This document shows, in pieces, positions 1 to 6,186 of a stretch of DNA of 6,979 nt. The stretch spans positions 1 to 6,979 of the forward strand of contig JALSSM010000439.1 of assembly GCA_026984275.1 (NCBI GenBank), given 5' to 3'. Every line of letters begins with the position of its first letter. The stretch's first letter is position 1. The DNA comes from Gammaproteobacteria bacterium (GTDB lineage Bacteria > Pseudomonadota > Gammaproteobacteria > CAJXQU01). The notes beneath the pieces were generated by a model. The model was given only the letters and a program-made list of their open reading frames with translations. It searched no databases and was not told the DNA's origin. Position numbers and translations under genes: made by a program.

Positions 1-894
1 TTTCGCAATTTTATAGGTCATCCAGGATGTTCGGTACGCGATCACCATGGGGCGTTTAGATAACATGATCTCTAACGCTGCTGTTCCGGAGACACTGAGC
101 ACAACATCTGAAGCAGCAATCGCATCGAGTGAATTGTTTTGTATAAAAGTGATGGGTAAATCCGGGGCGATTTGTCGCAATTGATCCTTGAAAAAATCTT
201 CGGCCTTTTGGTTCACCATCACAGCAATGAAGTGCAAATGAGTATGATCAGCCATACATAGTTTTGCCGTTTCAACAAAGACACCCGCGTGATGATGCCA
301 TTCTTTGCTTCGGCTACCCGGCATCAGGGCAATGATCGTCTTGTCCTGTGGTAGCCCCAGTGTTTCTCTTGCTGGTTCTTTCTGAACCTGATCGGAAATC
401 TTATCTGCCATGCTGTGACCAATAAAACGGGCCGGAATGTCATGTTTTTTATAATAATCTTCCTCAAATGGAAGTATGGCCAGTATCAGATCCGTTGCTT
501 TTGCTATCTTTGGTAATCGCCCTTCGCGCCATGCCCAGATTTGTGGGCTGACATATTGAATGGTTTTGATACCAATCTCCTTCAACCTGGCTTCCAGACC
601 AAGGTTAAATTCAGGTGAGTCTATTCCGATGAAGACATCAGGAGGATTTTCTTTAAAATAGGTGATCAGCTGTGCACGGATCCCGTGAAGCTCACGATAA
701 TGTTTCAGGATCTCAACCAGTCCCATAACAGAGAGTTTTTCTATGGGGAACAGGCTCTGACAGCCTGCTTCAATCATGCCAGGTCCACCAATGCCAACGA
801 ACTCTATCTCTGGATTGATTGCTTTGGCGGCATGGATCAAACCTGCACCGAGGTTATCTCCGGAGATTTCTCCTGCGACAATACCAATTTTCAT
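1..894 (-). CDS. lpxB: Lipid-A-disaccharide synthase LpxB (C-terminus cut by window edge)
   Basis: LpxB is a GT19-family glycosyltransferase at the inner face of the inner membrane. It joins UDP-2,3-diacylglucosamine to lipid X, releasing UDP and forming the beta-1,6 disaccharide of lipid A. I translated this frame by hand. It starts at ATG 894-892 and stays open to base 1, giving 298 codons of an expected 380 or so. Visible family motifs are GEISGD (residues 8-13), GIDSPEFN (90-97), SPQIWAWR (116-123), LPFE (141-144), FIGH (157-160), PGSR (192-195) and SGTAALE (269-275). By alignment from memory, Asp92 and Arg195 match E. coli Asp98 and Arg201, residues important for activity. The stretch after PGSR (EWHHH, 198-202) is less typical. 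The start is placed because MKIGIVAGE matches the family N-terminus. No well-spaced Shine-Dalgarno precedes it, since the nearest AGG abuts the ATG. It follows lpxA after 119 bases. Confidence 0.96.
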   Translation of the reverse strand, partial: MKIGIVAGEISGDNLGAGLIHAAKAINPEIEFVGIGGPGMIEAGCQSLFPIEKLSVMGLVEILKHYRELHGIRAQLITYFKENPPDVFIGIDSPEFNLGLEARLKEIGIKTIQYVSPQIWAWREGRLPKIAKATDLILAILPFEEDYYKKHDIPARFIGHSMADKISDQVQKEPARETLGLPQDKTIIALMPGSRSKEWHHHAGVFVETAKLCMADHTHLHFIAVMVNQKAEDFFKDQLRQIAPDLPITFIQNNSLDAIAASDVVLSVSGTAALEIMLSKRPMVIAYRTSWMTYKIAK

Positions 895-937
895 CCTGTG
901 ATCTTGACTAACACAAACAATAACAAAACCCAGCCCA

Positions 938-960
938 GTCGCCCGCCGGAAGGGGGCGAC
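938..960 (-). other. GC-rich hairpin in the lpxA-lpxB gap
   Basis: A perfect 7-bp inverted repeat (GTCGCCC at 938-944, GGGCGAC at 954-960) encloses a 9-base loop. On the transcribed (minus) strand it is followed by a G-rich stretch and then, about 9 bases past the stem, a T-rich tract broken by G and A. That spacing is poor for an intrinsic terminator. It may be a weak attenuator, an mRNA processing or stability element between lpxA and lpxB, or one copy of a dispersed palindromic repeat. The inverted repeat is seen directly; its function is unknown. Confidence 0.4.
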
Positions 961-1013
961 AGTTTCGCTCTGAATGTGGCATTGTTATCGTTTGTCCTGG
1001 TAACATCAGTGCA

Positions 1014-1787
1014 CTAACGAATTATGCCCCGTTCACTACTTTGAATAAACTCCAGTAAGTTGGAAACTTCAGGACACTCTTCAACCATATCTTCAAGCTG
1101 TTTGCAGGCCTCGATAATCGTCAGGTTCTTTTTATAGATAATTTTGTAGGCCTGGCGCAATAACTTAATCGTTTCATTGGAAAAATCTCTACGTTTCAAA
1201 CCTTCTTTGTTAACCCCCTTGGGTTTGGCAGGATCCCATGCAGCCGTGATGTAGGGTGGAATATCTTTTGATGTTCCTGTGGAAAAGCGGGTAATGGTAT
1301 GCATCCCGACCCTACAAAATTGATGTACCAGTGTGTATCCACCCAGTATGGCAAAATCGCCTACTTCGACATGTCCGGCTAACGAGGCATTATTGGCGAA
1401 AATGGTATTATTCCCAATCACACAATCATGGGCGATATGAACATAAGCCATGATCCAGTTATCATTAGCCATACTGGTAAGACCACCACCCTCTTCCGTT
1501 CCACGGTTGAAGGTACAAAACTCACGTATGGTATTACGGTCCCCTATTTCAAGTCTGGATTCAGACTCTCCATGAAATTTTTTATCCTGCGGATCTTCTC
1601 CTATCGAAGCGAACTGGTAGATTCTGTTGTCTTCGCCGATCTTTGTCGGACCGTTTATAACAACGTGTGGCCCAATCCATGTTCCTTTACCAATCTTAAC
1701 TTTCGCTCCAATAACACTACCTGGACCAATGGTGACATCATCAGCAATTATCGCATCTTGAGAAATGATGGCGGAGGGATCGATCAA
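1014..1787 (-). CDS. lpxA: UDP-N-acetylglucosamine O-acyltransferase LpxA
   Basis: LpxA carries out the first step of lipid A synthesis in the cytoplasm, moving an (R)-3-hydroxyacyl chain from ACP to the 3-OH of UDP-GlcNAc. The protein is 257 residues (E. coli 262). It has a left-handed beta-helix built from hexapeptide repeats of the I-G-x-x type over about residues 1-180, then a C-terminal helical domain. In the VHIAHDC motif, His120 matches the catalytic His125 of E. coli. Also conserved are IYQFASIGE (56-64), Lys70, HQF (155-157) and the VNxEGLKRR substrate-binding region (192-200). Phe168 aligns with the chain-length ruler Gly173 of E. coli and Met169 of P. aeruginosa, suggesting a short acyl donor such as C10. 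The start is TTG 1787-1785, supported by an AGGA 9 bases upstream and by the MIDPSA N-terminus. Its first bases overlap the fabZ stop (TTGA), implying translational coupling. Confidence 0.97.
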   Translation of the reverse strand: MIDPSAIISQDAIIADDVTIGPGSVIGAKVKIGKGTWIGPHVVINGPTKIGEDNRIYQFASIGEDPQDKKFHGESESRLEIGDRNTIREFCTFNRGTEEGGGLTSMANDNWIMAYVHIAHDCVIGNNTIFANNASLAGHVEVGDFAILGGYTLVHQFCRVGMHTITRFSTGTSKDIPPYITAAWDPAKPKGVNKEGLKRRDFSNETIKLLRQAYKIIYKKNLTIIEACKQLEDMVEECPEVSNLLEFIQSSERGIIR

Positions 1788-2236
1788 GAGTCTATTTCCT
1801 GTTTTGCCGTCATAATTTCTGCAGAAGCGACCACCTTTCCATCGACTGTTGCAACACCATCGAAACGGTAGATGCCTCTGATCTCACGGGTGAGTTTTAC
1901 TTCCAGACGGAGCTGGTCGCCCGGTTCCACTGGACTTTTGAATCTGGCTTTATCGATTCCAACCAGATAATAGAGTGTATTACTTTCAGCCTTTTTGTTC
2001 AGTGAATAAAAGGCCAGAACACCTGTTGCTTGAGCAATAGCCTCAATGATCAAAACACCTGGCATGATAGGTTTGTTCGGAAAATGTCCAACAAAAAAAG
2101 GTTCATTGTAGGTGACATTTTTAATCCCAACCAGGGACTCACCAGGAACACAGTCAATGACCTTGTCGATCAATAACATGGGATAACGATGTGGGAGTAA
2201 ACTCTGGATTTTGGTGATATCCATTTCTATTGTCAT
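1784..2236 (-). CDS. fabZ: 3-hydroxyacyl-[acyl-carrier-protein] dehydratase FabZ
   Basis: FabZ is a cytosolic hot-dog-fold dehydratase that converts (R)-3-hydroxyacyl-ACP to trans-2-enoyl-ACP in fatty acid elongation. Its 150 residues compare with 151 in E. coli. The signature GHFPNKPIMPGVLIIEA lies at about residues 50-66, with His51 and Glu65 as the expected catalytic pair. LLPHRYPMLLID (13-24) is the typical N-terminal motif. The ATG at 2236-2234 has an AGG 9 bases upstream; Met5 is a possible but less supported alternative. It lies 27 bases after lpxD, and its stop overlaps the lpxA start by 4 bases. The placement between lpxD and lpxA fits its role. FabZ and the Lpx acyltransferases draw on the same 3-hydroxyacyl-ACP pool, and their balance sets phospholipid against lipid A output. 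That balance is family knowledge, not something shown here. Confidence 0.98.
   Translation of the reverse strand: MTIEMDITKIQSLLPHRYPMLLIDKVIDCVPGESLVGIKNVTYNEPFFVGHFPNKPIMPGVLIIEAIAQATGVLAFYSLNKKAESNTLYYLVGIDKARFKSPVEPGDQLRLEVKLTREIRGIYRFDGVATVDGKVVASAEIMTAKQEIDS
1797..1800 (-). promoter_or_regulatory. Ribosome binding site of lpxA inside the fabZ 3' end
   Basis: AGGA on the minus strand lies 9 bases upstream of the TTG at 1787-1785, inside the last codons of fabZ. No ATG or GTG suits the conserved MIDP N-terminus, so this site decides in favour of the TTG start. The nearest internal Met is near residue 106. Confidence 0.55.
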
Positions 2237-2263
2237 GATATGTTGCCTGATTATTTTCTGTTG

Positions 2264-3265
2264 TTATTCTTCTGCTTTTTTAATGGAGTCAAGGCGATGG
2301 ACTCTTGCAACAGTTCTTCGCCATGCCCGGGCTTCTCTAACAGACCAGCCAGATGAATAGGTGCCAGCCTCTTTTATCGATTTGGTGACCATGCTCATAC
2401 CGGTAATAGTAACATCATCCGCGATTTCAAGATGTCCGGCAATACCCACACCACCTCCTAACATACAACGTTTTCCAATAATGGCACTCCCGGCAATACC
2501 CACACATCCAGCAAGTGCAGAGTTTTCACCAATACGGACATTGTGTGCAACCTGGACCTGATTATCCAGCTTCACTCCATTTTCGATAATCGTGTCTTTA
2601 ATAGCACCACGATCGATTGTAGTATTTGCACCGATTTCAACATCATCACCGATACTGACACTTCCAATCTGAGGTATTTTGACCCAATTTCCTCCATCGC
2701 GAGCCAGTCCGAACCCATCTGACCCAATAACAGCTCCGGGATGGATCAGCGTTCTTTTACCGATCGAAATATGATGGCAAATATTGACATTTGCAACAAG
2801 GCGGGAGTAATCACCGATTACAGAGCCTTCAGCGATCACACAACCGGGTCCGATTAGAACATTCGCACCGATAACAACATCTTTTTCAATCACTGTATTC
2901 GCAGCGATATCTGCTGTGAAATCCACTTTGGAATCTTCATGAATAACAGCCGAAGGATGAACAGAACCAGAGGTTTCAGCAGGCTTATTCAAGAAGCTGG
3001 CAATCTTTGCATAAGCAAGATAAGGATCATTGGTGACAATGACGGGAACAGGACAAGCTTCTCTGTCCTGTTCCCGTAAAACAACGGCAGATGCGCGTGT
3101 TATTTTAAGGAACTTTCTATATTTCCTGTCAAACAGAAAGGCAATCTGCCCTTCCTGTGCATCATCCAGTGTTGCTACCTGATCAATATTGAGACTTGAC
3201 GGATCATCGCCAATACCTGATATTTCACCACCAACATGCTTTGCCAGTTGTTCAAGGGTTGCCAA
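2264..3265 (-). CDS. lpxD: UDP-3-O-(3-hydroxyacyl)glucosamine N-acyltransferase LpxD
   Basis: LpxD adds the second (R)-3-hydroxyacyl chain, N-linked at position 2 of UDP-3-O-acylglucosamine, in the third step of lipid A synthesis. The protein is 333 residues (E. coli 341). An N-terminal uridine-binding domain (about 1-100) is followed by a hexapeptide-repeat beta-helix (about 103-295) and a short C-terminal helix. Recognised motifs are GSDGFGLA (181-188), GNWVKIPQIG (192-201), TTIDRGA (215-221) and QVAHNVRIG (238-246). His241 matches catalytic His239 of E. coli, and His278 matches the second conserved His. The start given is TTG 3265-3263, which fits the family N-terminus, but no Shine-Dalgarno is close to it. 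Between the upstream in-frame stop and this codon there is no ATG, GTG or other TTG, so the start is uncertain by up to about 20 codons. It follows skp by 26 bases. Confidence 0.95.
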   Translation of the reverse strand: MATLEQLAKHVGGEISGIGDDPSSLNIDQVATLDDAQEGQIAFLFDRKYRKFLKITRASAVVLREQDREACPVPVIVTNDPYLAYAKIASFLNKPAETSGSVHPSAVIHEDSKVDFTADIAANTVIEKDVVIGANVLIGPGCVIAEGSVIGDYSRLVANVNICHHISIGKRTLIHPGAVIGSDGFGLARDGGNWVKIPQIGSVSIGDDVEIGANTTIDRGAIKDTIIENGVKLDNQVQVAHNVRIGENSALAGCVGIAGSAIIGKRCMLGGGVGIAGHLEIADDVTITGMSMVTKSIKEAGTYSSGWSVREARAWRRTVARVHRLDSIKKAEE

Positions 3266-3291
3266 AACGAAAACGACAGAAACTGCCCGCG

Positions 3292-3807
3292 TTATTTTCC
3301 TTTCTTCAATTGCTCGATCACTTGATTAGTGATATCTACTTTTTTACTGGCAAAAATGACCCCTTCACCCACGATAAGATCATACTTACCATCTTTTGCT
3401 ATTTTCTGTATAGCCTGAACAATCTGGCGCTGAATTTTGCCAAATTCTTCATTACGACGAAAATTTAAATCATCACGAAACTCGTCCTGATCTCGTTTTA
3501 ACTCACGTCTGGCTGCCAAAACCGTTTTCTGTAGTTTTTTGAGCTCAGCCTCACTCATAATGGCTCCATCTTTAGCCAATTTGTCTTCTTTTTGCTTGAC
3601 AGCTTTCTGGGCAGCGACCAGCTTTTTATCACGAGAAGCAAACTCTTTTTCCAGCCGTTTTTTTGCATCGGCAGCCTGAGGAGCCGATTCCAGCACCTTC
3701 ACAGCGTTAACGACACCGATTTTGTAACTCTCTGCCATAGCTGTTGCTGGCAGCATCAGGACAATGGAAAAAATAATGAGCAGTTTAGATAAAGTTTGTA
3801 TCTTCAA
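3292..3807 (-). CDS. skp: Periplasmic chaperone Skp (OmpH family)
   Basis: Skp is a trimeric periplasmic chaperone that holds unfolded outer-membrane proteins after Sec export and delivers them for folding by BamA. The protein is 171 residues (E. coli 161). A signal peptide has a basic start, a hydrophobic core at about residues 8-20 and a likely signal peptidase I cut after AMA (residue 25). A beta-strand segment (YKIGVVNAVKVL, 28-39) precedes a long charged helical region rich in Lys, Glu and Arg (about 45-135), which would form the coiled-coil tentacles. The C-terminal part (YDLIVGEGVIFAS, 142-154) rebuilds the trimer body, as in the OmpH family. The start is TTG 3807-3805, well supported by an AGGAG 7 bases upstream. 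It lies 38 bases downstream of bamA, the usual neighbour order. Sequence divergence is normal for this family. Confidence 0.95.
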   Translation of the reverse strand: MKIQTLSKLLIIFSIVLMLPATAMAESYKIGVVNAVKVLESAPQAADAKKRLEKEFASRDKKLVAAQKAVKQKEDKLAKDGAIMSEAELKKLQKTVLAARRELKRDQDEFRDDLNFRRNEEFGKIQRQIVQAIQKIAKDGKYDLIVGEGVIFASKKVDITNQVIEQLKKGK

Positions 3808-3814
3808 GATATGA

Positions 3815-3819
3815 CTCCT
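3815..3819 (-). promoter_or_regulatory. Strong Shine-Dalgarno of skp deciding a TTG start
   Basis: AGGAG on the minus strand sits 7 bases before TTG 3807-3805. No in-frame ATG or GTG lies between it and the signal-peptide core, so it fixes the TTG as the start. The rest of the 38-base bamA-skp gap is very AT-rich. Confidence 0.75.
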
Positions 3820-3845
3820 GGTTTTTTAAATAAATTATAAAAAAG

Positions 3846-6140
3846 TTAAAAAGATGTTCCGAAGGTAAATTGAAACGTCTGCGTCTGATCAGTCGGGTCA
3901 TCATTAAATGGTTTTGCAAAACTAGCTGATACTACGCCAAATGGTGAAACCCAGATTCCTGAGATACCAGCAGAATATCGGATATCACCAATATCAAAGT
4001 TATCATTATCAATATCATAGACATTACCGCCATCTATAAAGCCCGTCAAACGAAATGATTTGGATTCACTGGCGAATGGCACGGGAAGAATCAATTCGAT
4101 ATTTCCAACCAGCTTCAGATTACCACCGATCGCACGACCTGTTGAGTCTTTTGGCCCAAGGGTATTTTCCTGGAACCCCCTGATGGAACGAGGGCCACCC
4201 CCATAGAAATTTTCGAAAAAGGGTAATTTATCCGTCTCTCCATAGCTGTCGCCGTAACCAACCGAACCTTTCAATAACAAGGTATAGTCCTCTGCAAGCG
4301 GAATAAACCACCGGGCGTCATAGGAGATCTTATAGTAGCGAAGATCCCCAAAAGGGATCGCCATGTCCGCTCTGATACGGTGTAAAACACCACGGTCAGG
4401 CAAAATAGCCCGGTTCCTTGTATCAAAAGCAAAACTCCCCCTGAGTCTTAATACATCGAATTTACTACCCTCTGCTGCAATAAAATCGAGGACTTCGGAG
4501 GAAGAAAGACTATTTGTTGCAATGTCCGTATTCTCGTAACTCAACCCCAGGTTAAATCTCTGATATTCAGTTACCGGAATACCAAAATTGACTCCTCCTC
4601 CAAATACTGTGGAGTCAAATCGGGTGATATTCGCATTTGTTGCATTCGTTTCTCTATAGAAAGCATCAAAACCACGGCTAACCCCATCAATCGTCCAGTA
4701 AGGATTCGTATAACCAAGTCCAAATCTTCTATTCACTGAGCTGTTATTAAAATCAAAAGAGAACCTTTTACCACTGCCCAGAAAGTTATCCTGAGTCACG
4801 CTGGTATTAAAAATAAGTCCTTGAGATTGAGAAAAACCTAGTCCAAACAATAGGTTACCTGATGGTCTTTCTACAACAGAATAATTAACATCGACCTGAT
4901 CAGTCGTACCCGGAACAGACGGTGTTTCGACATTAACTTCTTCAAAGTAACCCAGCCGTTGTAAGCGTACTTTTGATCGCTCGACTTTCTTGGTTGAAAT
5001 CCAACCGCCTTCAGCCTGCCTCATCTCACGCCGAAGCACCTCATCTCTGGTTTTTGTATTACCTGTGAAATTGATGCGCCGTACATAAACCCGTTTGCCT
5101 GGATCGATGAAATAGGTCAGTGCCACTTCATCGGTTTCATCGTTGATTTCAGGAACAGCATTCACATTAGCAAAAGCATAACCTTCATCGCCCAGACGCT
5201 CGGTTAAATTGGCGCTGGTTTTAGTAATTTCCTTACGGGAGAATGTTTCTCCTTTGTGGGTCAGAATATGTTCAAAAAGATCTTCTTCAGGCACTATCAA
5301 CTCACCAGACAGTTTTACATCTGAGATTGTAAACTGATCACCTTCGTTGATGTTAATTGTAATATAAACGTCTTTCTTATCTGGCGTGATTGAAACCTGG
5401 GTAGAAGCAATATTGAAATTGATAAAACCATGATCCAGATAAAGCGATTTTATGGTTTCCAGATCAGCACTCAATTTTTGTTTAGAGTATTGATCTTTCT
5501 TAGAGAAGAAAGAAAACATAGTGGGCGTTGAAAGTTCAAATTTCTTCAGAATCTGTTTATCTGTGTAATAGGTATTCCCAACAATATTGATTTCTTTGAT
5601 CCGGGCTGTTTCACCTTCCGAAATATTGATCGCCACTTCCACACGATTGTCATCTTGTTTCTTTACATCTGTTGTGATTTTTGCTCCATACTTACCCAAC
5701 GAAAAATACTGGCGATGTAACTCCTGCTCGACTTTATCCAGTAAAGAACGGTTAAAAACTTCCCCTTCTGCAAAACCAACACTGGCCAACCCTTTCAATA
5801 AATCGTCTTTTTTAATGTCCTCATTCCCTGTCATTGTAATTTTAGAAATGGCTTCCCGTTCTTCGAGTACGATCACCAGCACATTTCCAACACGTTCAAG
5901 ACTGACATTTTTAAAGAAACCACTTTTAAAAAGAGCCTTTACGGTTTCACTTGAACGTCGATCATTAAATTTGTCACCGATCTTAACTGGCAAATGATTA
6001 AAAACATTACCCGCTGAGACACGACTTAACCCTTCAAGACGGATATCCTGAATGATAAATTCTTCCATGGCCCAGAGACTGGAAGAGAATAAAGTTAATA
6101 ATATTAGGATGTTGAAGTGTTTTATTATTTTTTTATACAT
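3846..6140 (-). CDS. bamA: Outer membrane protein assembly factor BamA
   Basis: BamA is the core of the BAM complex, which folds beta-barrel proteins into the outer membrane. The protein is 764 residues (E. coli 810). A signal peptide (about 1-24) has a likely cut after SLWA. Five POTRA domains follow at roughly 25-93, 95-174, 177-266, 268-345 and 347-424, several opening with the I-x-x-x-G-N pattern (for example ITMTGN, INIVGN, INFTGN). A 16-strand barrel covers about 427-764 and ends in FTFGTSF, a typical C-terminal signal with terminal Phe. The conserved loop 6 motif is IRGF (653-656), with Arg654 in the essential position. Loop 6 beyond it is much shorter than in E. coli, which accounts for most of the length difference. 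The ATG at 6140-6138 has only a weak Shine-Dalgarno; the next Met is at the mature N-terminus, so the start is secure. The gene lies 46 bases after rseP. Confidence 0.98.
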   Translation of the reverse strand: MYKKIIKHFNILILLTLFSSSLWAMEEFIIQDIRLEGLSRVSAGNVFNHLPVKIGDKFNDRRSSETVKALFKSGFFKNVSLERVGNVLVIVLEEREAISKITMTGNEDIKKDDLLKGLASVGFAEGEVFNRSLLDKVEQELHRQYFSLGKYGAKITTDVKKQDDNRVEVAINISEGETARIKEINIVGNTYYTDKQILKKFELSTPTMFSFFSKKDQYSKQKLSADLETIKSLYLDHGFINFNIASTQVSITPDKKDVYITININEGDQFTISDVKLSGELIVPEEDLFEHILTHKGETFSRKEITKTSANLTERLGDEGYAFANVNAVPEINDETDEVALTYFIDPGKRVYVRRINFTGNTKTRDEVLRREMRQAEGGWISTKKVERSKVRLQRLGYFEEVNVETPSVPGTTDQVDVNYSVVERPSGNLLFGLGFSQSQGLIFNTSVTQDNFLGSGKRFSFDFNNSSVNRRFGLGYTNPYWTIDGVSRGFDAFYRETNATNANITRFDSTVFGGGVNFGIPVTEYQRFNLGLSYENTDIATNSLSSSEVLDFIAAEGSKFDVLRLRGSFAFDTRNRAILPDRGVLHRIRADMAIPFGDLRYYKISYDARWFIPLAEDYTLLLKGSVGYGDSYGETDKLPFFENFYGGGPRSIRGFQENTLGPKDSTGRAIGGNLKLVGNIELILPVPFASESKSFRLTGFIDGGNVYDIDNDNFDIGDIRYSAGISGIWVSPFGVVSASFAKPFNDDPTDQTQTFQFTFGTSF

Positions 6141-6186
6141 TATTTTCAGGCTATTTTAAGAAAAACACCCTCCCCTGGAACAACAA

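Noticed and set aside
911..960. Rho-independent terminator ending an upstream transcription unit before lpxB
   Set aside because: The T-rich tract starts about 9 bases after the stem and is interrupted. The hairpin is kept as a structure, but calling it a full terminator would go beyond the sequence.
685..1017. 110-codon plus-strand open frame across the lpxB start and the lpxA-lpxB gap
   Set aside because: It is antisense to well-conserved lpxB codons, has no recognisable domain, and its composition follows from the lpxB frame opposite.
1428..1871. 147-codon plus-strand open frame opposite lpxA and fabZ
   Set aside because: It lies antisense to two confidently identified genes and has no family resemblance.
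3196..3468. 90-codon plus-strand open frame across the lpxD-skp junction
   Set aside because: Antisense to two real genes, with no support beyond being open.
5587..5997. 136-codon plus-strand open frame opposite the bamA POTRA region
   Set aside because: Low-complexity Ser/Leu/Thr-rich product typical of a reversed POTRA coding sequence; no ribosome binding site or domain.
6141..6186. Sigma-E or other promoter in the rseP-bamA gap
   Set aside because: I looked for GGAACTT/TCTGA-like and -35/-10 pairs here and at the end of rseP. The TATAAT in the rseP tail is within coding sequence and has no -35 at proper spacing.
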